Of a stretch of 60,465 bases of DNA, positions 25,749 to 34,336 are shown one piece after another. The position numbers were made by a program, and so were the translations under genes. The number at the start of each line of letters is the position of its first letter. Within the stretch, counting starts at the first letter, position 1. The stretch is from Oscillospiraceae bacterium (GTDB lineage: Bacteria; Bacillota; Clostridia; Oscillospirales; Ruminococcaceae), in the NCBI GenBank assembly GCA_022508925.1, contig JAFLUF010000003.1, positions 1 through 60,465 of the forward strand. The letters run 5' to 3'. The notes beneath the pieces were generated by a model, which was given only the letters and a program-made list of their open reading frames with translations, searched no databases and was not told where the DNA came from.

Positions 25749-26390
25749 TCATTTAAAATCTTTGCTTTTTACAAAAAAGAATCTGAAAAACTCTCCTTTT
25801 ACAAATTCAGCGACGGCAAAGGTCTGCGTTTCCTCTGAATAATTTATTGAATACTCCCGTGAAAGAGTGGGGTCGCACCTGATCTCGTCAAGGTTGACGC
25901 CGTTTTCTCTTAGCAAGCGCACGGCGTCTTCGGGAGTTTCGGCGATAGTCGCGTCCTTCATTGTCAGAAGCAGGTTGCAAAGCATTACCTTTATCAGTTC
26001 GCTTATAATATCATCGGACGGCAGGACCTGCGTATCGCTTTGGGTTGAGAGATATACGAGGAAAACGCGCGGGTCTTCGGACTGCTCGTTTTTAACGGCT
26101 ATCTGATACTCTCCGACGCGCCCTACGCACAACAGATTAAGCTCGCCTATGTTCTCCGCCGAAAAGCGCATGACGTTCATAAGATTCGGGTGAAAAAACT
26201 TTACGCTTTTGCTCTGACGGTTTACGGGCAGATACGCGTATTTAAACAGAAAGTCCTTCAGCAAAAACGGCGGAACGATACCGCGTTCGTTTTCATTTGT
26301 CTCAAACTCTTCTCTTTCAAAACCGTCGGTTGTGTCGCCGTAAATAATTTTCAATACCGAAAACGGATCCATATTATACTGTACGGGCAT
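25749..26390 (-). CDS. Hypothetical protein, last gene of polyamine operon
   Basis: 213 residues, soluble, no signal or membrane segment. Begins MPVQYNMDPF; a second Met at codon 7 is an alternative start. No motif is recognised. The predicted pattern of alternating strands and helices, and an N-terminal PFSVLKIIYG, do not identify a family. It lies 4 bp behind nspC and ahead of a strong terminator, so it is co-transcribed with the polyamine genes. Whether it acts in that pathway is open. Confidence 0.65.
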   Translation of the reverse strand: MPVQYNMDPFSVLKIIYGDTTDGFEREEFETNENERGIVPPFLLKDFLFKYAYLPVNRQSKSVKFFHPNLMNVMRFSAENIGELNLLCVGRVGEYQIAVKNEQSEDPRVFLVYLSTQSDTQVLPSDDIISELIKVMLCNLLLTMKDATIAETPEDAVRLLRENGVNLDEIRCDPTLSREYSINYSEETQTFAVAEFVKGEFFRFFFVKSKDFK

Positions 26391-26394
26391 TTTC

Positions 26395-27534
26395 TCACAG
26401 CCTTTCTTTAAAATCCTCGTAGCCGAAACGTCTTATAAGCTCCGTTTCACCGTTGTCTTTTAATAAGTATATCGACGGCAGCGCCATGCCGTTAAAGGTG
26501 TTGTTTTTGCACATTGAATATATCGCCATATCCTCAAACACCAGTCTGTCACCCTCGGATAGCCTGTTCTCAAACGAGTAGTCACCGATTACATCACCCG
26601 CAAGGCAGGTATTGCCGCCGAGCCTGTAAGTAAACGGCTTCTCGCCTTTTTCTCCCGCGCCCCGAATGTTAGGGCGGTAGGGCATTTCAAGCACATCGGG
26701 CATATGACACGCCGCGGACGCGTCCGTTATGGCAATATCCATTCCATTCGTAAATGTATCGAGCACCGTAGTTACAAGATAGCCCGCGTTAAGGGCTATA
26801 GCCTCGCCGGGTTCAAGATACACCTCAAAGCCGTAGGTATCATATTTCCAGAACCTTATCGTTTCCACCAGCAGGTCAATGTCATAATCGGGGCGCGTGA
26901 TGTGATGTCCGCCGCCCATATTCAGCCACTTTATCCTGCCTAGGTATTTTCCGAACTTCTTCACGACCTCCGCCATGGTTTCGGCGAGAGCGTCGGCGTT
27001 CTGCTCGCAGAGCGTGTGAAAATGCAGACCCTCCACGCCCTCGGGCAGGTCGGGGAAGTTCGCGAGCGTCGTACCAAGTCTTGAATACTCTCCGCAAGGG
27101 TCGTAAATCGCGTGCTCCTGTGTCGAATGCTCGGGATTTATCCTGATACCGCAGGACGCGTTTTTCGCTTTGTCCTTGAACTTCTCGAACTGCCGAATAT
27201 TGTTAAAGCTGATGTGGCCGCAGATTTTTGCTATCTCATCAAATTCTTCATCAAGATATGCGGGAGAAAACACATGATTTTCGCGCCCGAACGGCTTTGC
27301 CATTTCCTCATGACCCAGCCGTGCCTCATAAAGTCCGCTCGCCGTACAGCCGTCGAGATACTCAGCGATAAGCGGATATGTCTGAAAGACCGAATACGCC
27401 TTCTGCGCGAGGAGAATTTTACAGCCCGAACGCTCTTTAACGCTCTTAAGTATTTCAAGGTTTTCCCTCAGCCGTTTTTCATCAATGACATAGCATGGGG
27501 TTCTGACTTTGTTTATCCAACTTTCCTGTCGCAT
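26395..27534 (-). CDS. nspC: Carboxynorspermidine/carboxyspermidine decarboxylase
   Basis: PLP enzyme of the alanine racemase-like fold that decarboxylates carboxynorspermidine or carboxyspermidine. About 379 residues from the ATG at 27534, one base after the stop of the dehydrogenase gene. TPCYVIDEKRLRENL opens the barrel; Lys45 in LLAQKAYS is the PLP lysine; GLHFHTLCEQ, WLNMGGGHHITRPDYD and LEPGEAIALNAG are family signatures. CANSDC and the related carboxyaminopropylagmatine decarboxylase are not separable by eye, so the exact substrate is inferred. Confidence 0.92.
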   Translation of the reverse strand: MRQESWINKVRTPCYVIDEKRLRENLEILKSVKERSGCKILLAQKAYSVFQTYPLIAEYLDGCTASGLYEARLGHEEMAKPFGRENHVFSPAYLDEEFDEIAKICGHISFNNIRQFEKFKDKAKNASCGIRINPEHSTQEHAIYDPCGEYSRLGTTLANFPDLPEGVEGLHFHTLCEQNADALAETMAEVVKKFGKYLGRIKWLNMGGGHHITRPDYDIDLLVETIRFWKYDTYGFEVYLEPGEAIALNAGYLVTTVLDTFTNGMDIAITDASAACHMPDVLEMPYRPNIRGAGEKGEKPFTYRLGGNTCLAGDVIGDYSFENRLSEGDRLVFEDMAIYSMCKNNTFNGMALPSIYLLKDNGETELIRRFGYEDFKERL

Positions 27535-27535
27535 T

Positions 27536-28738
27536 TCAATCAACCAGCACGGGGTCGCGGTCTTCCTCCCACGGAAGCCCCCATTTGTTCAGAGCGTCCA
27601 TAAACGGGTCGGGGTTGAGCTGTTCTACATTCCACACGCCTGGCTTTTTCCATTCTCCCGAAAGCACCATTGCCGCGCCAATCATCGCGGGAACGCCCGT
27701 GGTGTAGCTTATCGCCTGAGAGCCGACCTCCTTGTAGCACTCCTGGTGGTCGCATATATTATAAAGATAGTAGTTTTTGTCCTTGCCGTCCTTTTTGCCG
27801 CGGAAGATACAGCCGATGTTGGTTTTTCCCACCGTTCTCGGACCAAGCGACGCGGGGTCCGGGAGGACTGCCTTCAAAAACTGAAGCGGGATTATCTCCT
27901 TACCCTCGTACATTATAGGCTCTATACTCGTCATGCCGACGTTTTCAAGGCACTTAAGATGTGTGAGATAACTCTGTCCGAAGGTCATGAAAAAGCGTAT
28001 TCTCTTGATGCCCTTTATGTTCAGAGCAAGGCTTTCAAGCTCCTCGTGGTGGAGCAGGTACATATCCTTTTCGCCCACGCCCTTGAAGTTATACACGCGC
28101 TTTATCTCCATTGGCTCGGTCTCTACCCACTTGCCGTCCTCGATATAGCTGCCCTTTGCGGATACCTCGCGGATATTTATCTCGGGATTGAAATTCGTCG
28201 CGAACGGATAGCCGTGGTCTCCGCCGTTGCAGTCGAGAATGTCGATATAATTTATCTCGTCAAACTCATGCTTCATTGCATAAGCCGAGAAAACACCCGT
28301 AACTCCCGGGTCGAAGCCGCAGCCTAAAATAGCGGTTAGTCCCGCCTTTTCAAAGCGCTCTTTATACGCCCACTGCCACGAATACTCAAACTTTGCGGTG
28401 TCCTCCGGCTCGTAGTTTGCCGTGTCGAGATAATCCACCCCGCATTCGAGACAGGCGTCCATAATATGCAGATCCTGATAAGGCAGAGCTATATTCATCA
28501 CGATATCGGGCTTATAGCTTTTTATAAGCCCGCAAAGCTCGGGTACGTTGTCCGCGTTTACCGCCGCGGTGGAAATAACGGTCTTGGTCTTGTCCTGCCA
28601 TTTCTCCTTGAGCGCGTCGCACTTTGCCTTTGTTCTTGACGCTATCATTATCTCCGAGAAGACCTCGCTGTTCTGACAGCATTTCGCCACAACTACCGAG
28701 GCTACGCCTCCCGCGCCTATGATCAATGCTCTGCTCAT
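27536..28738 (-). CDS. Carboxynorspermidine/carboxyspermidine dehydrogenase (saccharopine dehydrogenase-like)
   Basis: NAD(P)H-dependent enzyme that condenses aspartate semialdehyde with a diamine or agmatine. 400 residues, LYS9-like. Rossmann start RALIIGAGGVASVVVAKC; PDIVMNIALPYQDLHIMDACL; YLDTANYEPED; LGCGFDPGVTGVFSAYA and CNGGDHGYPFATNFNPEINI are typical of CASDH. GGGAGG precedes the ATG. It directly precedes nspC, the partner decarboxylase, with coupled stop and start. Confidence 0.92.
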   Translation of the reverse strand: MSRALIIGAGGVASVVVAKCCQNSEVFSEIMIASRTKAKCDALKEKWQDKTKTVISTAAVNADNVPELCGLIKSYKPDIVMNIALPYQDLHIMDACLECGVDYLDTANYEPEDTAKFEYSWQWAYKERFEKAGLTAILGCGFDPGVTGVFSAYAMKHEFDEINYIDILDCNGGDHGYPFATNFNPEINIREVSAKGSYIEDGKWVETEPMEIKRVYNFKGVGEKDMYLLHHEELESLALNIKGIKRIRFFMTFGQSYLTHLKCLENVGMTSIEPIMYEGKEIIPLQFLKAVLPDPASLGPRTVGKTNIGCIFRGKKDGKDKNYYLYNICDHQECYKEVGSQAISYTTGVPAMIGAAMVLSGEWKKPGVWNVEQLNPDPFMDALNKWGLPWEEDRDPVLVD

Positions 28739-28760
28739 AATAATACCTCCCGAAAAATAT

Positions 28761-29396
28761 TCAAATCGCCAACAGAATTATGATAAACGCCGCCAATTGA
28801 ATTATCGCGGCTATAGCCATTGCGTTTGCTCCCGCTCCGCCTTTTGCCAACACGCCTTTTAAAACCAGAATAAGCAAAAGAATAAAGGTGATGACCGCCG
28901 TAATAAGAAGTATACCCGAAACGATCTTAAGCGTAGCCTCCGAAACATACTCCGCGTCGGCGTACTGCCCCGTATCCACGCGCACCGAGTCGCCGAGCTT
29001 TTCGTTTACGCTTACAAGATTCAGACCCCTTTTACTGCCCGCGCTTTTTATAAGCGCGCTTATCTGAACGGGCGCGATAGCTAAGCCGTCGGGCGTAAAA
29101 TTATCCTCAAACCATTTTTCATCGGCTCTCACAGCCAGAGAATTTACCCCGTCCTCGTTTGTCGTGATGTAAAACCTCTCGGAATATGTCGGTATCACAC
29201 CGAAAAGCATATGCTTTATCTCAACGATCTCCTTGGCATACAGGACCCTGTATTCGATAACCTCTCCGGTCATTGCCCTGTCCGGGTCGGCGGGACTTGC
29301 GTAAAGCTCGGAAATTCCGCTGACTATTGTAAAGAAAAAAGCCACTATCGCTAAAACCGCGCCTATGATAAGACCGATCTTTACCTTAACGCTCAT
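28761..29396 (-). CDS. Membrane protein of unknown function in polyamine operon
   Basis: 211 residues. One N-terminal membrane helix (about 7-29), an extracytoplasmic domain of roughly 120 residues (30-155), and two C-terminal helices (about 157-182 and 190-210). No motif recognised. Its ATG overlaps the speE stop (ATGA), so the two are translationally coupled, and the dehydrogenase gene follows after 22 bp. Such coupling suggests a link to polyamine metabolism or transport, but nothing in the sequence proves it. Confidence 0.68.
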   Translation of the reverse strand: MSVKVKIGLIIGAVLAIVAFFFTIVSGISELYASPADPDRAMTGEVIEYRVLYAKEIVEIKHMLFGVIPTYSERFYITTNEDGVNSLAVRADEKWFEDNFTPDGLAIAPVQISALIKSAGSKRGLNLVSVNEKLGDSVRVDTGQYADAEYVSEATLKIVSGILLITAVITFILLLILVLKGVLAKGGAGANAMAIAAIIQLAAFIIILLAI

Positions 29397-30256
29397 AAAT
29401 TCGCTCCGTTGGTCTCACGCAGAACATCTCTCACATTCTGCGGAAGCGCGAAACAGCCCGTATGCACAAAGCGGTTGTAATAATAGGTCTTAAGTCCCTG
29501 AGAAAGCCACCACTCGGCGTTGAAATCATCGACGGGGTGGTATTTTTTAGACGCGAACCCGAACAGCCAGTGTCCCGAAGGGTAGGTCGGGATATGCGCC
29601 TGATAAACGAGCGCCGTCGGGAAAAACGACTTTATGCGGCTGTGAGCGCGCTTCATTATCTGCGCGTATTCGTCGTAAAACGTGCTTTCGTGCTGATTCA
29701 CCATGATGCCGTCATCTTTGAGCGCCTTATAGCAGTTTCCGTAAAACTCCTTTGTAAACAGACCCTCTCCCGGACCGAACGGGTCGGTCGAGTCAACTAT
29801 TATCAGATCGTACTCATTCTCCGCTCCGCGGACGAATTTCAGCCCGTCCTCATAGTGTATATGGACCCTCGGGTCGCCGAGCGAACAGGTCGTCTGCGGA
29901 AGGTATTCCTTGCAAAGCTCGACAACGCGCCTGTCTATCTCAACCATGTCGATATGCTCTACGTTTTTGAACCTGCAAAGCTCCCGTATCGTTCCGCCGT
30001 CGCCCGCGCCTATGACCAGAACGCGCTTTATATTCGGATTTACACTTAACGGAACGTGGGTTATCATCTCGTGATATATCTTCTCGTCCTTTTCCGTAAG
30101 CATAAGATATCCATCGAGAACGAGTATCCTGCCGAAATCGAAGCTGTCGAGAATATCGATTTTCTGAAACTCGCTCTGCTCGGACACAAGATGCTCCTTT
30201 ATCTTTATGGAAAACCTCACTCCGGAGGTATGATCCTCAGTAAACCAAAGCTCCAA
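29393..30256 (-). CDS. speE: Spermidine synthase-family aminopropyltransferase
   Basis: Transfers aminopropyl from decarboxylated SAM to putrescine, or to agmatine in some bacteria. 287 residues. A TTG start at 30256 follows AAAGGAG. LVSEQSEFQKIDILDSFDFG, LDGYLMLTEKDEKIYHEM, VLVIGAGDGGTIREL (dcSAM site), HYEDGLKFV and DLIIVDSTDPFGPGEGLF with the catalytic Asp are conserved. Sits after speA and speD, which supply agmatine and decarboxylated SAM. Acceptor specificity is not certain. Confidence 0.94.
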   Translation of the reverse strand: MELWFTEDHTSGVRFSIKIKEHLVSEQSEFQKIDILDSFDFGRILVLDGYLMLTEKDEKIYHEMITHVPLSVNPNIKRVLVIGAGDGGTIRELCRFKNVEHIDMVEIDRRVVELCKEYLPQTTCSLGDPRVHIHYEDGLKFVRGAENEYDLIIVDSTDPFGPGEGLFTKEFYGNCYKALKDDGIMVNQHESTFYDEYAQIMKRAHSRIKSFFPTALVYQAHIPTYPSGHWLFGFASKKYHPVDDFNAEWWLSQGLKTYYYNRFVHTGCFALPQNVRDVLRETNGANL

Positions 30257-30281
30257 AAAACCGCTCCTTTCATTTGTTCGT

Positions 30282-31757
30282 CTATTTTACGACCTGTAAA
30301 TATTCAACATTCATATCGCGGCTGCCTGTTACGCTGCAGCCCTTTTCCTTAGCGAACCTGATGTAATCGAGAATATCGTCCGTTATTCTCTCTCCCGGCG
30401 CTAAAATGGGTATCCCCGGGGGATAGCACATGACAAACTCGCTGCATACCCTGCCCGCGGTCTGCTCTATCGGCATTGTGTCCTGCTCGGCGTAAAACGC
30501 CTGCTGCGGAGTTGTTACAACTATAGGGTTTATATACTCGTGGTCGAAAAGACCCGTAGGAGATTTTCCGTAAATGCGCTTTATCTCGCTGAGCGCGCCT
30601 AAAAGCCGCTCGATCTCAAGCGCGCGGTCGCCGCCCGTTATTATCGCTAAAATGTTTCCGATATCGCCGAACTCTATCTGTATTCCGTATTCATCGCGAA
30701 GCAGATCGTACACCTCGATTCCGGCAAGACCTATCGCGCGTGTATGAACAGAAAGCTTTGTTTTGTCAAACGCGCAGAAATCCGCGCCGTTGCACAGCTC
30801 GCCGCCAAACGCGTAGTATCCGCCGAGGTTGTTTATCTCGCTTCGGGCATACTCGGAAAATTTTACTGTTTTTTCGTAGAACTCCGCACCGTTCTGGGCC
30901 AGATTCCTGCGAGCCAGGTCAAGCGAGACCATAAGAAGATAGCTCGCGCTGGTGGTCTGAGTAAGGTTTATTATTTGGCGCACATAGTCGGAATCAACGT
31001 TTTTACCCATAAGCAAGACCGCGCTCTGAGTAAGGCTTCCGCCCGTTTTATGGACCGAAACGGCGCACATATCCGCGCCGCAGCTCATTCCGCTCGGAGG
31101 AAGCTCGCTTCCGAAATAAAAGTGCGTACCGTGAGCCTCGTCACATAGCGCCATAAGACCGTGTTTATGCGCTATGTCAACGATTTTTTTCAGATCCGAG
31201 CAGATGCCGTAATAAGTGGGATTGTTAACAAGCACGGCCTTTGCGTCGGGGTTTTCGATTATCGCCCTTTCAACGTCCTCGGGGGTCATTCCGAGAGGTA
31301 TGCCGAGCTGTTTGTTCTCGCCGGGATTTACATAAACCGGCACCGCCCCGCATACGACAAGCGCGTTTATGGCGCTTCTGTGGACGTTTCTCGGAAGGAT
31401 TATCTTCTCCCCCGCTTTGCAGACGGACATTATCATCGCCTGGACCGCGCCGGTCGCGCCGTTTACGATGAAAAACGAATGCTCCGCTCCGAAAGCATCG
31501 GCGCAAAGCTCCTGCGCTTCCTTTATAACGGAAACCGGGTGGCAGAGGTTATCGAGGGGCTTCATCGAGTTTACGTCGTTTTTGAGACAGTCGCGCCCTA
31601 AAAAATCCGTAAGAGCCGCGTCCGCTCTCCCGCCCTTATGCCCCGGAACGTCAAACGGAACAACGCGGTTTAAACGGTGCTCCGTCATAGCCTCATACAG
31701 AGGCGCACGGGTCTGGTCAAGCTTCAAAAGCCACACCGCCTTTCTCGGCGAGAGCAA
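30282..31757 (-). CDS. speA: Orn/Lys/Arg decarboxylase, probably arginine decarboxylase
   Basis: Fold-type I PLP decarboxylase of the group III family, shorter (about 480-490 residues) than inducible E. coli enzymes and like Gram-positive SpeA. FDVPGHKGG, NVHRSAINALV, VLVNNPTYYGIC, ALCDEAHGTHFYF and SVHKTGGSLTQS with PLP Lys237 are visible. The start is uncertain: TTG at 31757 has GGGAG upstream, but similarity begins at LDQTRAPLYEAM, so a TTG at 31727 is possible. Arginine is favoured because there is no sign of an ornithine route nearby; lysine cannot be ruled out. Confidence 0.9.
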   Translation of the reverse strand: MLSPRKAVWLLKLDQTRAPLYEAMTEHRLNRVVPFDVPGHKGGRADAALTDFLGRDCLKNDVNSMKPLDNLCHPVSVIKEAQELCADAFGAEHSFFIVNGATGAVQAMIMSVCKAGEKIILPRNVHRSAINALVVCGAVPVYVNPGENKQLGIPLGMTPEDVERAIIENPDAKAVLVNNPTYYGICSDLKKIVDIAHKHGLMALCDEAHGTHFYFGSELPPSGMSCGADMCAVSVHKTGGSLTQSAVLLMGKNVDSDYVRQIINLTQTTSASYLLMVSLDLARRNLAQNGAEFYEKTVKFSEYARSEINNLGGYYAFGGELCNGADFCAFDKTKLSVHTRAIGLAGIEVYDLLRDEYGIQIEFGDIGNILAIITGGDRALEIERLLGALSEIKRIYGKSPTGLFDHEYINPIVVTTPQQAFYAEQDTMPIEQTAGRVCSEFVMCYPPGIPILAPGERITDDILDYIRFAKEKGCSVTGSRDMNVEYLQVVK

Positions 31758-31774
31758 AGAGCCATGCTCCCTTA

Positions 31775-32584
31775 TCAGTAAATATTCATTCCGCTGAAAA
31801 TTTCTATCATCTCGCGTCTCAAGCGGTTTGTGATCTCGAGACGCTCCTGCGGGTGGACTTCGTAAGCGTCGGTGTTGAAGAGATAGTTCTGAAGCTCTAT
31901 TTCCTTTATAAGCATTTTTGTGTGGAATATATTGGACTGATAGACGTTTACATCCATCGCGTCGTATCTTGTGAGCGTCTCGGGATTTATAAAATCCTGA
32001 ATGGACGTGATGTTGCTGTCCATAAAGAACTTCTTTCCCGAAACGTCGCGAGTGAATCCTCTGACGCGGTAATCTATGATAATGATATCCGAATCGAACG
32101 AACCGATAAGATAATCAAGGGTATTGAGCGGAGATATCTCACCGCAGGTAGCTACGTCTATATCCACTCTGAAGGTAGAGATAGCCTTGTCGGGGTGATA
32201 CTCCGGAAAAGTATGAACGGTTATATGGCTTTTGTCGAGATGCGCGTGAATAGTATCGCCGTTAATGTTGGAAAAAAAGCCCATTCCTTTGTTGCAGGAT
32301 TCGTCGATATGCGTGGGGTCTATGCGTCCCTCCGCAAAAAGAACGTTTACCGACGCGCCCTGAGGGTCATAGTCCTGTTTGGAAATATTAAGCACGGTGG
32401 CTCCTATTTTTTCCGTAACATCGCACAAAATGCGCGTAAGACGCTCGGAATTATACTGTTCGTCGATATACGAGATGTAATCCTTCTGCTCGCGCTCGCT
32501 TTTCGCGTAACAAACATCGTAGATGTTAAAGCTGAGCGTTTTCGTAAGATTATTAAACCCATACAAAGACAGCTTTTTCTCCAC
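31775..32584 (-). CDS. speD: S-adenosylmethionine decarboxylase proenzyme, E. coli-type
   Basis: Self-cleaving pyruvoyl enzyme that makes the aminopropyl donor. About 269 residues from a GTG at 32584 behind AAGGGGG; the open frame continues 24 codons upstream into the promoter region. Cleavage would occur before Ser119 in LDKSHITVHTFPEYHP, the counterpart of Lys-Ser in E. coli SpeD; the downstream His and Cys (DVATCGEISPL) are also present. First gene of the polyamine operon. Confidence 0.93.
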   Translation of the reverse strand: MEKKLSLYGFNNLTKTLSFNIYDVCYAKSEREQKDYISYIDEQYNSERLTRILCDVTEKIGATVLNISKQDYDPQGASVNVLFAEGRIDPTHIDESCNKGMGFFSNINGDTIHAHLDKSHITVHTFPEYHPDKAISTFRVDIDVATCGEISPLNTLDYLIGSFDSDIIIIDYRVRGFTRDVSGKKFFMDSNITSIQDFINPETLTRYDAMDVNVYQSNIFHTKMLIKEIELQNYLFNTDAYEVHPQERLEITNRLRREMIEIFSGMNIY

Positions 32585-32635
32585 TTCCCAATCCCCCTTG
32601 CAAAATTTTATAAAATAATCTGTACATTCGTAGAA

Positions 32636-32664
32636 ATTATAACATATTACCGCCAAAAAATCAA
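32636..32664 (-). promoter_or_regulatory. Promoter of the polyamine operon
   Basis: Minus strand TTGATT (32659-32664), 17-bp spacer, TATAAT (32636-32641), about 45 bp before the speD GTG. Confidence 0.78.
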
Positions 32665-32712
32665 CATTTTTTTAAAATATTTTTATACCTTGTCTCCGTT
32701 TGTGATAATGTA

Positions 32713-32741
32713 TTGACAAAAGGCTTGAAAAGTGATATAAT
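32713..32741 (+). promoter_or_regulatory. Promoter of the PHP gene
   Basis: TTGACA (32713-32718), 17-bp spacer, TATAAT (32736-32741). Confidence 0.9.
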
Positions 32742-32823
32742 GTACCCGTGTATGTTGTATTAAGAAAAACTCACAAAACGATTATTATACAAGGATTTTT
32801 GCTTTGATGAAGGGAGTCAATTT

Positions 32824-33663
32824 ATGAAAGCGGATCTGCATTGCCACACCACTATTTCGGACGGCTCGCTCGGAATATCGGATATTATCAGACAGGCGGA
32901 CAGGGACGGTGTGCGCTGTATAGCTATCACAGACCACGACAGTCTTGCTTCTTTGTCGCGCTCGTCCGTGCTGGGACAGCGGTATAATGTGACTGTTATC
33001 CCCGCGGTTGAATTTTCAGCCTTTGACAACGACCGTAAGAAAAAGGTACATATCATGTGTTATATGCCTCATAAGCCCGACAGGCTCGAGGGGCTCTGCA
33101 TAAGGACGAGCGAGGGCAGAATGAAGCTCGGCAAAAGCCTTGCCATGAAAGTCCTTGAAAAGTATCCGATAACGCTTGAGAGCATTCTGCGATATTCGGC
33201 GGGAAGCAAAGCGATCTACAAGTGCCACATAATGCACGCGCTTATGGATTACGGCTATACCACAGAGCTTTACGGAAACGTTTATGACGAGATCTTTGAC
33301 GCAAACGAGGGACTTTGCGCCGAGCAGGTGCAGTCCGAGGCGGATTTTTATCCCGACGTGAGATTTGTGCTTACCATGATAAAGGCGGCGGGGGGAATTT
33401 CGGTAATGGCTCACCCGAAGGTTTTCGACAGCCTCGATCTGCTTGAGGAACTGGCGAAAGAAAAAGTGATAGACGGGGCGGAGGTCTGGCATTCGAGCGC
33501 GGACGAAAAATTCCGCGGCGAGGTTTCGGATATCTGCGAGAGATACGGTCTAATTCAGACGGGCGGCTCGGATTTCCACGGCTTTTACAACCACTACGCG
33601 ATACAGATAGGCTCGCTTAATACTCCCGATGAACAGCTTAAAAAGATAATTACCTTGGAATAA
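32824..33663 (+). CDS. PHP-domain phosphoesterase (TrpH/RNase AM-like)
   Basis: 279 residues. The metal-binding PHP motifs are all present: ADLHCHTTISDG at the start, AITDHDS near residue 40, PAVEFSA, ISVMAHPKVF and TGGSDFHGF near the C-terminus. Relatives hydrolyse 3',5'-nucleotide bisphosphates or RNA 5' ends (E. coli TrpH/RNase AM) or histidinol phosphate; a HisJ role is unlikely without his genes nearby. It has its own promoter and diverges from the polyamine operon. Confidence 0.87.
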   Translation: MKADLHCHTTISDGSLGISDIIRQADRDGVRCIAITDHDSLASLSRSSVLGQRYNVTVIPAVEFSAFDNDRKKKVHIMCYMPHKPDRLEGLCIRTSEGRMKLGKSLAMKVLEKYPITLESILRYSAGSKAIYKCHIMHALMDYGYTTELYGNVYDEIFDANEGLCAEQVQSEADFYPDVRFVLTMIKAAGGISVMAHPKVFDSLDLLEELAKEKVIDGAEVWHSSADEKFRGEVSDICERYGLIQTGGSDFHGFYNHYAIQIGSLNTPDEQLKKIITLE

Positions 33664-33714
33664 TATAATCATGCATTTGTGTTGTAGGTCCGATTTATAG
33701 GGAGTTTTGAATAA

Positions 33715-34317
33715 ATGGATAAAGTGCAGCAGCAAATCAAAGAGTTTCAAGAGATGCTGAAACCTGTACTCAAAAAGGTTTTAGATGAATATGACAAGAA
33801 TCCGACTTCCAAAATGTATAATACGGTTGTAAAACCTTGTAAACAACTCATTCAGAAATGCTCCTGCAAAAGCGCTTCGGATATGAGAAGCCTTAGAGCT
33901 TTAGCATATTGGCTTTATATTTTCGGAAAAAAGGCGCTTGCGCTGGAGATATGCGAGCTTGCACTCAATACGGATTTCTCGCTTGAATATGAGGTCGATG
34001 GTATTGCGGATATGTACGGGCTTGAGATCCGTATTGCGAGAGAACTTTTTGACGAGGAGCGAAGCCGCGATATCCCACCTAATTTATTGGACTACTATTT
34101 TTCAAAAAAGGTAAAAAGAGGACTTACCTATCCAAAGATATTAAGGGAAGAGAAAATAGCTTTCGGCAGTGACAAATGGATAGAAACCGAAATGCTTTAC
34201 GCGCTATATAATATGATCGGAAAAAGGGAAACAGGCTTATACAATCACCTTAATGAATACAGTGAAAAAATTGAAAAATCAATTCTGGATTATATCAGTT
34301 ATCTGAAAGAAGATTAA
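33715..34317 (+). CDS. Hypothetical helical protein
   Basis: 200 residues, soluble and mostly alpha-helical. A central CKQLIQKCSCKSASDMRSLRAL segment followed by YWLYIFGKKALALEICELAL reads like one or two TPR-like helices. No family is recognised with confidence. Codon and base use are noticeably more AT-rich than the flanking genes, which may mean separate ancestry. It lies between the PHP gene (51 bp) and malic enzyme (19 bp) on the same strand and may be co-transcribed. Confidence 0.68.
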   Translation: MDKVQQQIKEFQEMLKPVLKKVLDEYDKNPTSKMYNTVVKPCKQLIQKCSCKSASDMRSLRALAYWLYIFGKKALALEICELALNTDFSLEYEVDGIADMYGLEIRIARELFDEERSRDIPPNLLDYYFSKKVKRGLTYPKILREEKIAFGSDKWIETEMLYALYNMIGKRETGLYNHLNEYSEKIEKSILDYISYLKED

Positions 34318-34336
34318 ATTTTTAAGGAGAACAAAA

